The position numbers and the translations under genes were made by a program. The notes beneath the pieces were generated by a model, which saw nothing but the letters and a program-made list of their open reading frames with translations, ran no database searches and was not told the origin of the DNA. 64,000 nt of DNA, taken from contig JAFKHH010000015.1 of the NCBI GenBank assembly GCA_017306865.1, forward strand, positions 62,001 through 126,000, written 5' to 3'. This DNA comes from Filimonas sp. (GTDB lineage Bacteria; Bacteroidota; Bacteroidia; Chitinophagales; Chitinophagaceae). Shown piece by piece: positions 34,125 through 45,170 of this stretch (positions within the stretch are counted from its first letter, which is position 1; each line of letters starts with the position of its first letter).

Positions 34125-35372
34125 ATGAAACTAAAACTAACGCTGCCATTTCTCTTGCTTGCAGTTGCCATTTTTGGGGGGTGTACCAAAAATACGACGC
34201 ATGAACGTTACACGATATATAGACCAATATACCAGGAGGAATCTGCGATAATAAGCAACATTAAAGCTACAGGGCCAACAAGCATCACTACGCCTTCCAA
34301 AATTTACATGCGTGGCAATTATGTTTTTATTAGTGAGGCATTAAAAGGTATTCATGTAATAGACATTAGCAATGTAACAGCTCCCCAAAACGTGGCTTTT
34401 ATAAATATACTCGGAAATAATGATATTGCCATTAAGGATAACATACTGCTGGCAGATTGCGGAAAAACATTGGTGTCTATAGATATTACAAATCCCGCTT
34501 CGCCTAAAGTAGTCAATGCACTGTATGATGCATTACCTATTGCATGGTATGGAGGACTGGTATATGATGGCTCAAAGGTTATTGTTGGCTGGACAAAAAA
34601 AGATACAGTATTTACGATGTCCGACGAGGAATTTGATAGGTATAAAAACACTACTGCAAGAGGTTGGATGATCTATGCTTCAGCATCTAATTCCAGCGGT
34701 GCCAACCCTGGCGGTAGTAATAATGGTGTGGCAGGTTCTCTCAGCCGTTTTGGTGTGATCAACGATTATCTTTATTCCATTGGTTCATCTCTTATAACAA
34801 CGATTAATGTACAAAACCCATCATCTCCAGCCAAGGTATCTACAGTGACTGGCTCAGGTGTTATGGAAACTATCTTTCCTTTAAATGATTCTAAATTCCT
34901 TGTCGGTACACAAACAGGTATGCTCGTTTTTGATATAACCAATAGGCAAACGCCTGCTAAGCTTGGTTCTTACACTCACTCCTCTGCATGTGATCCTGTT
35001 ATTGCCGATAACCAATACGCTTATATTACACTGAAGGCCGGTACTCCTTGTAGTGGTGTGGTCAATCAATTAGAGATCGTAGACATCAGCAATTTTCAAA
35101 GCATAAAACAAGTTAAGACGTACCAGATGAAACACCCTGCCGGTTTGTCGAAAGATGGTAACACGTTATTCGTTTGTGACGATACAGACGGCTTGAAAGT
35201 ATTTAATGCAGTTGATGTAAATAACGTTGCACAGATCGCACAATTGAAAAATTTTACGCCGAAAGACATTATTGCATCAGGCGGTAAAGGATTGGTCATT
35301 GCGAATGAAGGTTTCTATATGATTGATTATACAAACCTGTCTAATATCCATGTAACAGGTAAGCTGCAATAA
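34125..35372 (+). CDS. LVIVD-repeat beta-propeller lipoprotein
   Basis: 415 residues with a lipobox at C20 (AIFGGCTKN). The mature protein is a series of LVIVD-type repeats: GIHVIDISNVTAPQNVAFI, LVSIDITNPASPKVV, ITTINVQNPSSPAKVS, MLVFDITNRQTPAKLG, LEIVDISNFQSI. These build a surface-exposed or periplasmic propeller of unknown ligand. The following gene (25 bp on) is a small outer-membrane protein, so both probably act together. Confidence 0.9.
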   Translation: MKLKLTLPFLLLAVAIFGGCTKNTTHERYTIYRPIYQEESAIISNIKATGPTSITTPSKIYMRGNYVFISEALKGIHVIDISNVTAPQNVAFINILGNNDIAIKDNILLADCGKTLVSIDITNPASPKVVNALYDALPIAWYGGLVYDGSKVIVGWTKKDTVFTMSDEEFDRYKNTTARGWMIYASASNSSGANPGGSNNGVAGSLSRFGVINDYLYSIGSSLITTINVQNPSSPAKVSTVTGSGVMETIFPLNDSKFLVGTQTGMLVFDITNRQTPAKLGSYTHSSACDPVIADNQYAYITLKAGTPCSGVVNQLEIVDISNFQSIKQVKTYQMKHPAGLSKDGNTLFVCDDTDGLKVFNAVDVNNVAQIAQLKNFTPKDIIASGGKGLVIANEGFYMIDYTNLSNIHVTGKLQ

Positions 35373-35397
35373 TAAGCTGGATGAAAAAAGATGCAGT

Positions 35398-35964
35398 ATG
35401 AGGAAACTAATATTATTGTGGCTTACAGCATTTGCTGCGATAGCGGTGAGTGCCCAGAAAAAAATAATGGTGCAACCGGGCTACGGGTTTATAAATGGCA
35501 AGGAGAGTAATGCCAGCCAGGGTTCATTAGATGCGTACTACCGGTTGAAATTGTTTAACATAGGGCTGGGGGCTGCACTGGATGTACACTATCTTCAATC
35601 AGTTCCGCTATATGTGGCAACGCAAAAAATTATCGGGAAAGAAAAATTGCGATTTGTTGTATATGGAAATGGCGGCTTGAATATACCTGTGCCAAGAGAT
35701 GACCAGAAAATCTACGATTGGCGTTTTTTCGGTACCGGTGCTTATAAGCCTGGCCACTATTATGATTTTGGCGCAGGGTTGGCCATCATGGTGACCCGTA
35801 CCGAATCCTTATTACTTACATGCGGATTTTCTGGCAAGGGGACACGCCAGGTTTATACTACCGGTTATGGCCCTGCGGGGCGCCTGCCACCAGGTGAGGA
35901 GCAAAAAAGTACATTCAGTTATAATCAGCAACGGATCGTAGTACGATTGAAGTTGGAATTATAA
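35398..35964 (+). CDS. Small outer-membrane beta-barrel-like protein
   Basis: 188 residues with a signal peptide (MRKLILLWLTAFAAIAVSA). The mature part has amphipathic strands (AYYRLKLFNIGLGAALDVHYL, quoted in part as LKLFNIGLGAALDVHY; LRFVVYGNGGLNIPV; LLLTCGFSGKG) and ends RIVVRLKLEL, typical of 8-stranded porin-family barrels. No named family recognised. It lies 25 bp after the LVIVD lipoprotein gene and is likely in the same operon. Confidence 0.7.
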   Translation: MRKLILLWLTAFAAIAVSAQKKIMVQPGYGFINGKESNASQGSLDAYYRLKLFNIGLGAALDVHYLQSVPLYVATQKIIGKEKLRFVVYGNGGLNIPVPRDDQKIYDWRFFGTGAYKPGHYYDFGAGLAIMVTRTESLLLTCGFSGKGTRQVYTTGYGPAGRLPPGEEQKSTFSYNQQRIVVRLKLEL

Positions 35965-36096
35965 AAGATATGAGATTGGATATTTGATGTTTAAAATAGA
36001 ATGAATCTTAAATCTTAAGTTTCCTATCCAATGTGGTTGGATTCTTAACTAAACGACATTTAATTTCAAATATTCAATCTCAAATCTCAAATCAAC
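35965..36096. other. Hairpin-forming spacer between convergent genes
   Basis: The words GAGATTGGATATTTGA (left) and TCAAATATTCAATCTC (right) form an inverted repeat with one mismatch, enclosing a second pair of AATCTTAA-type words. It probably ends both the barrel gene and the convergent queG gene. Confidence 0.5.
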
Positions 36097-37032
36097 TTAT
36101 GTTGTTTTGATAAATTTCAGGTTCCGCTGTATACCCTTAAACTTGCTTCGCTTCAATGGTGAATGCCGGAAGATTGTTTTAAAACTTTCTTCCGTCATTT
36201 CTTCCCAGTCTTTTGTTGTGAGATTAAATATTTCAGGTATAGGAGTGAAGCCTCCTTCAGTAGTAGGTTTGCTAAAACGGTTCCACGGGCACACATCCTG
36301 GCATACATCACAACCAAACATCCAGTTTTGAAATTTCCCCTGCATTTCGCCAGGGATCAGCATATCCTTTAGTTCAATGGTAAAATAACTAATGCATTTG
36401 CTGCCATCTACTACCTTGCCGGGTAGTATGGCATCTGTAGGGCATGCCTCCACACACTTGTTACATGTGCCGCAAAAGTCTTGTATAAATGGAGGATCAG
36501 GTTCCAGTTGCAGATCGGTGATCAGTGTAGCAATAAAGAAGAAAGAACCCTGCTGTTTGGTGATCAGGTTACCATTCTTGCCCAGCCAGCCCAGCCCGCT
36601 TCGTTTAGCCCAACTGCGTTCCAGCACCGGGGCTGAGTCTACAAAACCACGGCCTTGCACTTCGCCCACTTCATCCTGCAACAGGCTGAGAAAGTGGCGT
36701 AATTTTTCCCGTATTACCTCGTGGTAGTCTGCGCCATAAGCATACTTAGAGATCCTGGGCTCATCATTCAGTTCCTGCTGTTGCTCCGGGTAATAATTAC
36801 AAAGCAATGTGATCACAGACCTGGCGCCAGGCACAAGCTGAGTAGGATCTATGCGCAGGTCAAAATGGTTTTCCATGTAGTGCATATTGCCATGCATACC
36901 CTTATTAAGCCAGCTTTCCAGCCGGCGTGCATCATCTTCCAGCTTTTCCGCCTTTGCTATGCCACAATAGCTAAAGCCAAGTTGTGTGCTAAGGCGTTTG
37001 ACCAATTTTGTATGTTGTTCTGTCGAAATCAA
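36097..37032 (-). CDS. queG: Epoxyqueuosine reductase
   Basis: 311 residues. Two [4Fe-4S] clusters are bound by [12 protein letters not shown] (C187, C190, C193, C197) and [10 protein letters not shown] (C241, C244, C248) with C213 between. The catalytic Asp is D133 in [20 protein letters not shown]. It uses cobalamin to make queuosine in tRNA, the last step of the pathway. It is slightly shorter than E. coli QueG because it lacks the C-terminal HEAT-like repeats, which is normal in Bacteroidota. Divergent from the first DUF3857 gene. Confidence 0.95.
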   Translation of the reverse strand: MISTEQHTKLVKRLSTQLGFSYCGIAKAEKLEDDARRLESWLNKGMHGNMHYMENHFDLRIDPTQLVPGARSVITLLCNYYPEQQQELNDEPRISKYAYGADYHEVIREKLRHFLSLLQDEVGEVQGRGFVDSAPVLERSWAKRSGLGWLGKNGNLITKQQGSFFFIATLITDLQLEPDPPFIQDFCGTCNKCVEACPTDAILPGKVVDGSKCISYFTIELKDMLIPGEMQGKFQNWMFGCDVCQDVCPWNRFSKPTTEGGFTPIPEIFNLTTKDWEEMTEESFKTIFRHSPLKRSKFKGIQRNLKFIKTT

Positions 37033-37107
37033 CCCCTGTTAATTATTTTTTTTATGCATGTAGCGTCTAAATTGTATCATTGCAGTCGATATAAATGAAT
37101 ATCTACT

Positions 37108-39126
37108 ATGAACCCTAAATCAACTTTCGTGGCGGCGGCTTTATTGCTATGCTCGCTCGTATCCGTAGCTCAGAAAAACAGACCAAAACTTAAATTTGGC
37201 GACGTCAAGCCTGAAGATTTTACCCCAACAGCCTACGAAGTAGATAGTACTGCAGATGCAGTCTATATTTTCGATTCAGGAAATTCCAGCTTCGAAGGTA
37301 ACAATAAAGGCTTTTTCAACGTGGTTTTTAAAAGACATGTCCGTATTCGCCTGCTTCACAAAAAGGCTTTTGATGATATTGCGAAGGTAGAGATCACCCT
37401 CTTTGGCAAAGGGTCAGATATGGAACGGCTGGAAAAACTGGAGGCTGCTACATACAACCTGGAGGACAATAAGGTAGTTGCCACCAAACTGGACAAGGCA
37501 TCTTTGTTTAAAGACAAAGATGAATCTGCTACTACAAAGAAATTTACATTTCCAAACATCAAAGAAGGCTCTATTATAGAGTACACCTATACGGTATCGA
37601 GGCCAGGTTTCTGGCACATACCATCCTGGTACTACCAGGGTAGCTATCCAAGGTTGTATAGTGAATATGAAGTAACCATTCCTGCATTGTTTGATTTCTC
37701 ATTCTTCAAACAAGGGTATGTACCTTACGCAATAGACACGGCCATGTTGTCTACTGGTTCATACAACATCCTGGATCCGGGCGGTGCAGGTGAGTCGTCA
37801 CAGGTGTTTACGTGGCGTGGTAACACGGTGAACAGCATTTGGGCCATGAAAAATGTACCGGCACTGAAAAATGAAATATTCACGACTACACTAGCCAACC
37901 ACGTAGCCAGAATTGAATTTCAACTGGCGGCAGTGAAGCTGCCTGATCAGCTACCTAAAACATACTGGCGTAGCTGGCAGCAACTGTCAAAAGACCTGAT
38001 GGCTAACGAAGACTTTGGTGCGCCACTGGCAAACAGGAACGGCTGGCTGGAAGATGATTTGAAGAAATTGATAAAAAATCCAAAAGATTCTGTAGAAGTA
38101 GCGCGTACGTTGTATAATTACGTGCGTGATAATTTTAGCTGTACAACTGATGAGGGCAAATACCTGTCCCAGTCATTGAAGAAAGTGTACCAGGCTAAAA
38201 AAGGAAATGTAGCAGACCTGAACCTGCTGCTGACAGCAATGCTTAAAAACAGGGGCTTTTATGCCACGCCGGTTATTCTAAGCACAAGAGACAATGGCAT
38301 AGCGCTGGAAACATTCCCGATGCTGGCCCGGTTCAACTACGTTATCTCAAGAGTAGTGATCAATGATAAAGAATACCTGCTGGACGCAACACAGCCTTAT
38401 AATGGCTTTGGTAAGTTGCCGGTGAAGTGCTACAATGGTTCCGGCAGGATAATAGATACCATTCCTTACCTCGTTAGTTTATCTGCCGATTCGCTGAAAG
38501 AAGCAGAAATGGTTACCGCATTCTTTATTAATAATGATAAGAATGAATTTGAAGGATCTGTAGTCTGGAATAATGGTCATTTCAGCTCCACCCGTTTAAG
38601 AGAGAAGCTGAAAACAACCAAAGAAGAGGACTTCTTCAAAGACATTAAAAAAGAGTTTACGGGTAATGTAGAGATGTCTAATACCGGTATAGATTCTTTA
38701 CAGAGAATGGATGATCCTGTGTCTTATCACTACGACCTGAAATACCGTTTTGAGGATGAAGACCTTATTTACTTCAACCCAATGCAGATGGGCGACTTCT
38801 ACAAGAAAAACCCATTCGCTTCTGCCGAGCGGTTTTACCCGGTAGAGATGCCATACTGTATGAATGAAATATATGTGCTGAACATGGAAATACCGAAAGG
38901 GTATAAGGTAGAAGAAGCGCCTAAGTCTGCGCGCCTGAAACTAAACGAGACAGAAGGCATATTTGAATACCTTGTATCTGTAGATGCAGCACGTGTGCAG
39001 TTACGCAGTAAACTGGCGTTGAATAAAGCAAACTTTGAGGCAGAAGATTACCAGACATTGCGCGAATTCTTCGCTTATGTGGTGAAGAAGCATAGCGAAC
39101 AGATCGTATTTAAGAAAATCAAATAG
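37108..39126 (+). CDS. DUF3857 protein with inactive transglutaminase-like domain
   Basis: 672 residues with a signal peptide (to about A21), a DUF3857 beta domain (about 45-260), and a transglutaminase-like fold (about 325-430). The catalytic Cys is replaced by Ala (GNVADLN, A369) and the His by Tyr (RFNYVIS, Y411), while the Asp remains (LLDAT, D426). It is therefore predicted to be catalytically dead and may act as a binding or structural protein. The next gene encodes a related protein with an intact Cys and His, 99 bp on. Confidence 0.9.
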   Translation: MNPKSTFVAAALLLCSLVSVAQKNRPKLKFGDVKPEDFTPTAYEVDSTADAVYIFDSGNSSFEGNNKGFFNVVFKRHVRIRLLHKKAFDDIAKVEITLFGKGSDMERLEKLEAATYNLEDNKVVATKLDKASLFKDKDESATTKKFTFPNIKEGSIIEYTYTVSRPGFWHIPSWYYQGSYPRLYSEYEVTIPALFDFSFFKQGYVPYAIDTAMLSTGSYNILDPGGAGESSQVFTWRGNTVNSIWAMKNVPALKNEIFTTTLANHVARIEFQLAAVKLPDQLPKTYWRSWQQLSKDLMANEDFGAPLANRNGWLEDDLKKLIKNPKDSVEVARTLYNYVRDNFSCTTDEGKYLSQSLKKVYQAKKGNVADLNLLLTAMLKNRGFYATPVILSTRDNGIALETFPMLARFNYVISRVVINDKEYLLDATQPYNGFGKLPVKCYNGSGRIIDTIPYLVSLSADSLKEAEMVTAFFINNDKNEFEGSVVWNNGHFSSTRLREKLKTTKEEDFFKDIKKEFTGNVEMSNTGIDSLQRMDDPVSYHYDLKYRFEDEDLIYFNPMQMGDFYKKNPFASAERFYPVEMPYCMNEIYVLNMEIPKGYKVEEAPKSARLKLNETEGIFEYLVSVDAARVQLRSKLALNKANFEAEDYQTLREFFAYVVKKHSEQIVFKKIK

Positions 39127-39135
39127 AGGCATCAC

Positions 39136-39187
39136 TGTATTGTTACATTGTTTAAAACGGTGACTGCACCAGCGATGTAACAATACA
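39136..39187 (+). terminator. Hairpin between the two DUF3857 genes
   Basis: Perfect 13-bp arms TGTATTGTTACAT (39136-39148) and its complement (39175-39187), loop 26 bases. No strong T-tract, so partial termination or mRNA processing between the two genes is as likely as full termination. Confidence 0.5.
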
Positions 39188-39225
39188 TGCTTTATTGTAT
39201 AAAACAACCAGACACACTCCGTATC

Positions 39226-41118
39226 ATGTTTAAATATCTATGGTTAATACTGCTGGCGTTTCCTGCCAGCCTGTTGGCGCAAGACTACAACGTAGCGGCA
39301 ATTCCCGACTCGGTGAAAGCGAATGCTGATGCAGTATTGCGTTATGAGGAATTGCACGTAACAATTAAAGGCATTAATAAATGCGTAAGCAAACACAAGT
39401 ACGCGATCACTATACTGAGAGAGGCCGGTGATGGCTTTGCAGGGTACACGAACTACTATGATCAGCTAAAATCATTGAGCAGTATTGATGGCAGGTTATA
39501 TGATGCATCCGGTAAAATGATCCGTTCCGTAAAGAAAAAAGACATTGCGGATAAATCTTCGGGAACTGACGATGGCCTGGCAAACGATAACCGGTACAAG
39601 ATCCATAATTTTTACTACAGGCAATATCCATATACGGTAGAGTATGAAGAAGAGGAGGAATACGATGGCGTATTTTTTCTGCCTAGCTGGAGCCCGGTAG
39701 CGGGAGAGAAGTATGGAGTAGTGCAGAGTCGCTTTATTGTAGACGTACCTGCGGGATATGAGCTACGCTATAAGCAGTTGAATACAAGAAGTGACGTTGT
39801 TACCAGCGGTAACGATAAAACAAAAACATTTACCTGGGAGTTGAAGGGCTATGCACCGGTGGAGTATGAGCCGTACCAGGCGTTTAATATTTTTCCTACA
39901 GTGTATATAGCGCCTACAGATTTTCAGATAGGCGACTATAAAGGCAATATGGCTACCTGGCAAAACCTGGGCAAGTTTATTGTACAGTTGAATAACGGCC
40001 GCGATGTGTTGCCTGACAATGTAAAGCAAGATGTACACCGTATAGCAGATGGCGTAACAGGGAGCAGGGCGAAGGCAAAAGCATTGTATGATTATTTGCA
40101 AAAAAATACCCGCTACATCAGCATACAGCTTGGAATAGGTGGCTGGCAGCCGTTTGATGCCAAATATGTTGGTACAAAAAAATACGGCGATTGTAAAGCT
40201 TTATCCAACTACATGTACAGTCTGCTGAAAGAAGCCGGTGTAAAAAGCAATTATGTATTGATAAAAGCAGGTGCAGGGCGTCGCGGTTTGTGGGAAGATT
40301 TTCCTTCTCCTTACTTTAACCATGCTGTTTTATGTGTGCCTGATGGAAAAGATACACTTTGGCTGGAATGTACCAACCAGACAGTGAGCGCAGGGTATAT
40401 GGGGGATTTTACAGGTGGAAGAAAAGCTTTGATGATTGATGAAGATGGTGGCCACGTTGTATCTACTCCCTTTTACAGCAGCAAAGACAACAGCCAGTTG
40501 CGCAAGATAGATGCAAGTGTGGATGCAGAGGGCAACTTGTCTGCCGTTGTGTTTACCAGGTTTTCCGGTACACAGCAAGACCTGCAGCATGAGCTGATCA
40601 ATGGGGCGAGTAAAGAGCAGCGCGATAAATACCTGAACTCTACTTTACGCCTGCCTACTTATAAAGTGAGTAAGAGTAACTATACGGAGATTAAAAAAGA
40701 AGTGCCCGAAGTAGACGAGACATTGGAATTAGATGCACCAAACTATGCTTCTGTTTCCGGCAAACGCATTTTTGTAGAACCGAATCTCTTTAACAAGATC
40801 GGTTCAAAACTGACGGATGATAAGCCCCGTAAATATGATATCCGTATTTCAGACTCTTTCCTGGATGTGGATACGGCCATCATAAAAGTGCCATCCGGTT
40901 ATAAAGTGGAAGCTGCACCAAAAGATGTATCGATCGAGAGTAAATTTGGTAAGTATAGTATTTCTTTTAAATTCAATGATAACAGTATTACCGTTATCCG
41001 TGTACATGAAGAAAAGCAGGCAATATTCCCTCCGGCAGATTATGCAGATTTTATGAAATATCATAATGATATGTATAAAGCAGATAGAAGCAGGATGGTG
41101 TTGGTGAAAATGGAATAA
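39226..41118 (+). CDS. DUF3857/transglutaminase domain protein
   Basis: 630 residues from the ATG at 39226, which opens a clean signal peptide (MFKYLWLILLAFPASLLAQ). DUF3857 covers about 45-240, and the transglutaminase-like domain about 265-390 with C323 (KYGDCKALSN), H366 (YFNHAVL) and E381 at the Asp position (LWLECT). It is thus probably an active papain-like enzyme or amidase in the periplasm; its substrate is unknown. It follows an inactive homologue, suggesting an active/pseudo-enzyme pair. Confidence 0.9.
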   Translation: MFKYLWLILLAFPASLLAQDYNVAAIPDSVKANADAVLRYEELHVTIKGINKCVSKHKYAITILREAGDGFAGYTNYYDQLKSLSSIDGRLYDASGKMIRSVKKKDIADKSSGTDDGLANDNRYKIHNFYYRQYPYTVEYEEEEEYDGVFFLPSWSPVAGEKYGVVQSRFIVDVPAGYELRYKQLNTRSDVVTSGNDKTKTFTWELKGYAPVEYEPYQAFNIFPTVYIAPTDFQIGDYKGNMATWQNLGKFIVQLNNGRDVLPDNVKQDVHRIADGVTGSRAKAKALYDYLQKNTRYISIQLGIGGWQPFDAKYVGTKKYGDCKALSNYMYSLLKEAGVKSNYVLIKAGAGRRGLWEDFPSPYFNHAVLCVPDGKDTLWLECTNQTVSAGYMGDFTGGRKALMIDEDGGHVVSTPFYSSKDNSQLRKIDASVDAEGNLSAVVFTRFSGTQQDLQHELINGASKEQRDKYLNSTLRLPTYKVSKSNYTEIKKEVPEVDETLELDAPNYASVSGKRIFVEPNLFNKIGSKLTDDKPRKYDIRISDSFLDVDTAIIKVPSGYKVEAAPKDVSIESKFGKYSISFKFNDNSITVIRVHEEKQAIFPPADYADFMKYHNDMYKADRSRMVLVKME

Positions 41119-41125
41119 GCTGCGC

Positions 41126-41273
41126 ATGTACGATGTTAGATGTACGATTTGATAACATAGGGATGCTGCGTAATGTATAAAAGAAGAAAGGGAAAGATGA
41201 ACTTTAATATGTCATCTTTCCCTTTCTTATTAAAAACTATGCTTATTTACATCGTACATCTAACATCATACAT
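41126..41273. terminator. Two nested hairpins between convergent genes
   Basis: Outer arms carry the word TGTACGATGTTAGATGTACG (41127-41148 and near 41250-41273). The inner hairpin is a perfect 17-bp stem AAGAAAGGGAAAGATGA with an 11-base loop (41184-41228). The outer right arm reaches the stop codon of the serine hydrolase. It ends both convergent transcripts. Confidence 0.75.
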
Positions 41274-42313
41274 CATTTCATTTGCTCATTCACCGCATTC
41301 ATCAGCGCCTGGTACACTTCTTTTTTCTGTTCACTACCCAATAGTGTTTTTACAAAGAAAATACAAGCATAGCCGTGCGGATAGTCTACCACAGGCCATG
41401 TGCCGAACAATCCCGGGCTGCTTACCACGGTAGATTTGCCGCTGGCATCTGTTCCTAAAACCCATTCACCACAGGCATACGGATAACCTTCCGCTGTTTT
41501 AGGCGCATACTTTACCGTTGCATTTTTGGTTTGTATCTCCTGCATATCCGCTATCGCCTTTTCGCTTAATATTCTTTTGCCATTGTACATACCCTTGTTC
41601 AGGATCATTACCTGGAAGTTCATATAATCCGTAGCAGTAGATTTTGCACTGCCGGATGGATTAGTAGCTTTCAGGCCCGCAAACGTAGAATTTTTCATTC
41701 CCAATGGTCTGAACAGGCGGTCCAGCGCCAGGCGTTCAAATGGTTTTTTAGAGATAACCTCTAAAATTCTTCCGGCTATATTCAACCCGACAGAACTATA
41801 GAAAAATTCTGCTCCAGGTTTGGCCACTATATCATGACGGGATATAAAATCGTTTACCTCTTCTTCCAGTGTTTCGTAACGGCTCATTTTGAGTATGCTT
41901 GCCAGACCTGGTTTGTCCGCTGCAATGCCGGTAGTATGGGAAAGGCATTGCCTGATAGTAATATAGCCTTTATTATACTTTGCAGCGTCAGGCAGGTATT
42001 TGTCGATCCTGTCGTCCAGTGACAGTTTGCCTTCATCTACAAATGTCATTACAAGTGCTGCAGTCAGCCATTTACTGCAACTTGCTATTGGAGCAACTGT
42101 ATTGGATTTAAAATCACCCATTTCTTTCTGGTAAATGATTTTTCCATCCTTATAAATGAGCGTAACAATGTTATTACCCAGATCTTTTTGATACTGCTGT
42201 AATTGTTGGTCAAGGCGGGAAAAATCGTATTGGGCAAATGCAGGCTGCAATAGTTGCAGGAAAATAACAAATAGGCTGACTTTCAGGCAGATACGAAAGG
42301 GTTTTACAGTCAT
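41273..42313 (-). CDS. Serine hydrolase, class C beta-lactamase/esterase-like
   Basis: 346 residues with a signal peptide (to A27). The SxxK motif is S78-C-S-K81 (ASCSKWLT), and the YxN motif is altered to YSS (FFYSSVGLNIAG). The LSHTTGI block near residue 128 is typical of the penicillin-binding-protein/beta-lactamase class C group. The changed YxN argues against true beta-lactamase activity and for an esterase, peptidase or D-aminopeptidase role. Single gene, convergent with DUF3857. Confidence 0.88.
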   Translation of the reverse strand: MTVKPFRICLKVSLFVIFLQLLQPAFAQYDFSRLDQQLQQYQKDLGNNIVTLIYKDGKIIYQKEMGDFKSNTVAPIASCSKWLTAALVMTFVDEGKLSLDDRIDKYLPDAAKYNKGYITIRQCLSHTTGIAADKPGLASILKMSRYETLEEEVNDFISRHDIVAKPGAEFFYSSVGLNIAGRILEVISKKPFERLALDRLFRPLGMKNSTFAGLKATNPSGSAKSTATDYMNFQVMILNKGMYNGKRILSEKAIADMQEIQTKNATVKYAPKTAEGYPYACGEWVLGTDASGKSTVVSSPGLFGTWPVVDYPHGYACIFFVKTLLGSEQKKEVYQALMNAVNEQMK

Positions 42314-42560
42314 ATTTTCAGTCTTTATCGTGTTGGTTTGTATTTTGCTTTAAAGGTTACGCGTTTCAATGGTTTACGTGTTTCAATATAAAACACTGAA
42401 AGTTGTAGACGATTGAAAAGTTGTGAAAAGATGATTGCGTTTAATGAGTTTCATTATTTGTTTTGAAAGTATTAAACTTTTAAAACAGTGAGATTGAAAA
42501 CTATTGAAACCTTCTTTTCTCTGAAACAATACGTAAAAATAACTGTTATAAATATAGACT

Positions 42561-45170
42561 ATGAATTTGAACAATTATACAATTAAAGCACAGGAATTAA
42601 TCCAGGCTTCACAGCAACTTGCTTTCAATAATAATAATCCAAACATAGAGACAGAACACCTGTTGAAAGCATTGATCAGCGACGAAGACAGTCCCGTAGA
42701 TTATCTGCTGAAAAAAAATAATGTAAACGTTCAGTATGTCGAAGGGAAGTTAGATGAGGCTATTAACCGTTTGCCAAAAGCAACGGGCGAGCCGGCACAA
42801 GCGATTAGCCGGGAAATGAATAGCGTTTTGTTAAAAGCAAATGCATCACTGAAACAATTCGGTGATGAGTTTGTAAGCGTGGAGCATTTGCTCTTAGGTA
42901 TTGTAAGCGGCAGCGATAATACTGCTAAGCTATTGAAGGATGCTGGCCTTACAGAAAAAGGCCTTGTAGCTGCTATAAAAGAATTAAGAAAGGGCTCAAC
43001 CGTTAACTCTCAAACCGCATCTCAACAGTATAATTCATTACAGAAATATGCGAAAAATCTGAATGAGCTGGCTGGTGCCGGTAAACTTGACCCGGTGATC
43101 GGGCGTGATGAAGAGATCAGGAGAACACTGCATATACTTTCCCGCAGAAGCAAAAATAACCCGATACTGGTCGGTGAACCAGGTGTAGGTAAAACTGCTA
43201 TTGCAGAAGGATTAGCTATGCGCATTGTAAATGGGGATGTGCCTGAAAACCTGAAATCGAAGATAATTTTTGCACTGGACATGGGCCAACTGATAGCTGG
43301 CGCAAAGTATAAAGGTGAGTTTGAAGAGCGACTGAAAGGTGTGGTGAAAGAAGTAAGTGAAAGCGATGGAGAGATCATTCTCTTCATAGATGAGATACAT
43401 ACACTGGTAGGTGCTGGTGGCGGTGAAGGCGCAATGGATGCTGCCAACATCCTGAAACCGGCGCTGGCGCGCGGGGAACTGAGAGCAGTAGGTGCTACAA
43501 CGCTGAATGAGTACCAGAAATATTTTGAAAAAGATAAAGCGCTTGAGCGCCGTTTTCAAAAGGTAATGGTAGACGAGCCAAGTGTAGAAGATGCCGTAAG
43601 TATTTTACGCGGTATCAAAGACCGTTATGAAACACACCACCACGTACGCATTAAAGATGAAGCCATCATTGCGGCAGTGGAATTATCCAGCAGGTATATT
43701 ACAGACCGTTTTCTGCCGGACAAAGCAATTGACCTGATAGATGAAAGTGCAGCTAAGCTGCGCCTGGAAATGAACTCTATGCCGGAGGAACTGGATAAGC
43801 TGGAAAGGCAGATCCGTCAACTGGAAATAGAGCGTGAAGCGATCAAGCGTGAAAATGATGAGCAAAAGCTGAAAGAGCTAATGCAAGAGATTTCTCTTTT
43901 AAGCGTTGAGCGCGATACACTGAAGGCAAAATGGAAACAGGAAAAAGAAATAGTAGAGCAGATACAATCTGCTAAAGCAGGAATAGAATCGTTGAAGCTG
44001 GAAGCCGAGCGTGCAGAGCGTGAAGGTGACTTTGGAAAGGTGGCTGAGATCCGCTATGGCAAAATAAAAGAACAGGAAAAAGTAATAGAACAACAGTCTA
44101 AATTGCTGGAAGAGATCAGCGAAAGAAGGCTGCTGAAGGAAGAGGTAGATGCAGAAGATATAGCAGAGGCTATAGCAAAAGCAACCGGCATACCTGTAAG
44201 CAAAATGTTGCAGAGTGAGCGTGAAAAATTGCTGAACCTGGAAGACGAATTGCACAAGCGTGTAGTAGGCCAGGATGATGCGATCACCGCTGTAGCAGAT
44301 GCGATCAGGAGAAGCCGTGCAGGACTGAGTGACCCGCGCAAACCAATAGGTTCATTTATCTTCCTGGGTACAACAGGTGTAGGTAAAACAGAGCTGGCCA
44401 AGGCCCTGGCTGATTACTTGTTTGATGATGAGAATATGATGACGCGTATAGACATGAGTGAATACCAGGAAAAACATACGGTGTCAAGATTGGTTGGTGC
44501 GCCTCCGGGTTATGTGGGTTATGATGAAGGTGGACAGTTAACCGAATCCGTGCGCAGAAAGCCTTATAGCGTGGTTTTGTTAGACGAGATAGAAAAAGCG
44601 CATCCTGATGTATGGAACGTATTGTTACAAGTATTAGATGATGGCCGCCTTACGGATAACAAGGGCAGGGTGGTGAATTTTAAGAATACGATCATCATTA
44701 TGACCAGCAATATCGGTAGCCACCTGATACAAGAAGCATTTGAAGATGTGGATGAGAATAATGTAGAAGTTGCTACAGAAAAAGCGAAAGCAGATGTAAT
44801 GAACCTGTTGCGCCAGACGATCCGTCCGGAGTTTTTGAACAGGGTAGATGAGATCATCATGTTCCATCCATTGCTGAAGAAAGAGATTAAGAACATTATT
44901 ACGATACAGTTGCGTCACCTGCAACAGTTGTTGACCAACAACGGCGTGCAACTGGAGTTTAGTGATTATGCAATTGATTACCTCGCAGAGAATGGTTATG
45001 ATCCGCAATTTGGCGCAAGGCCGTTGAAAAGACTGATCCAGAAAGAGATCGTAAACCAGTTGAGTAAACGCATACTAGCCGGTGATATTGACAAAGAGAA
45101 ACCAGTATTGGTTGATGTGTTTGACGGTGTAGTGGTGTTTAGAAATGAAGCCGAAGAAAAAGTAAAATAA
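42561..45170 (+). CDS. clpB: ATP-dependent chaperone ClpB
   Basis: 869 residues, the usual length. Two N-terminal Clp repeats (about 5-150), first AAA+ domain with GEPGVGKT (205-212), the long coiled-coil M domain (about 400-530, rich in Glu/Lys/Leu), and the second AAA+ domain with GTTGVGKT near residue 603 and [16 protein letters not shown]. ClpB pulls proteins from aggregates with DnaK. It stands alone and ends with a terminator. No clear stress promoter was recognised in the 247-bp upstream gap, which holds repeats of the word GTTTCAATG. Confidence 0.98.
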   Translation: MNLNNYTIKAQELIQASQQLAFNNNNPNIETEHLLKALISDEDSPVDYLLKKNNVNVQYVEGKLDEAINRLPKATGEPAQAISREMNSVLLKANASLKQFGDEFVSVEHLLLGIVSGSDNTAKLLKDAGLTEKGLVAAIKELRKGSTVNSQTASQQYNSLQKYAKNLNELAGAGKLDPVIGRDEEIRRTLHILSRRSKNNPILVGEPGVGKTAIAEGLAMRIVNGDVPENLKSKIIFALDMGQLIAGAKYKGEFEERLKGVVKEVSESDGEIILFIDEIHTLVGAGGGEGAMDAANILKPALARGELRAVGATTLNEYQKYFEKDKALERRFQKVMVDEPSVEDAVSILRGIKDRYETHHHVRIKDEAIIAAVELSSRYITDRFLPDKAIDLIDESAAKLRLEMNSMPEELDKLERQIRQLEIEREAIKRENDEQKLKELMQEISLLSVERDTLKAKWKQEKEIVEQIQSAKAGIESLKLEAERAEREGDFGKVAEIRYGKIKEQEKVIEQQSKLLEEISERRLLKEEVDAEDIAEAIAKATGIPVSKMLQSEREKLLNLEDELHKRVVGQDDAITAVADAIRRSRAGLSDPRKPIGSFIFLGTTGVGKTELAKALADYLFDDENMMTRIDMSEYQEKHTVSRLVGAPPGYVGYDEGGQLTESVRRKPYSVVLLDEIEKAHPDVWNVLLQVLDDGRLTDNKGRVVNFKNTIIIMTSNIGSHLIQEAFEDVDENNVEVATEKAKADVMNLLRQTIRPEFLNRVDEIIMFHPLLKKEIKNIITIQLRHLQQLLTNNGVQLEFSDYAIDYLAENGYDPQFGARPLKRLIQKEIVNQLSKRILAGDIDKEKPVLVDVFDGVVVFRNEAEEKVK

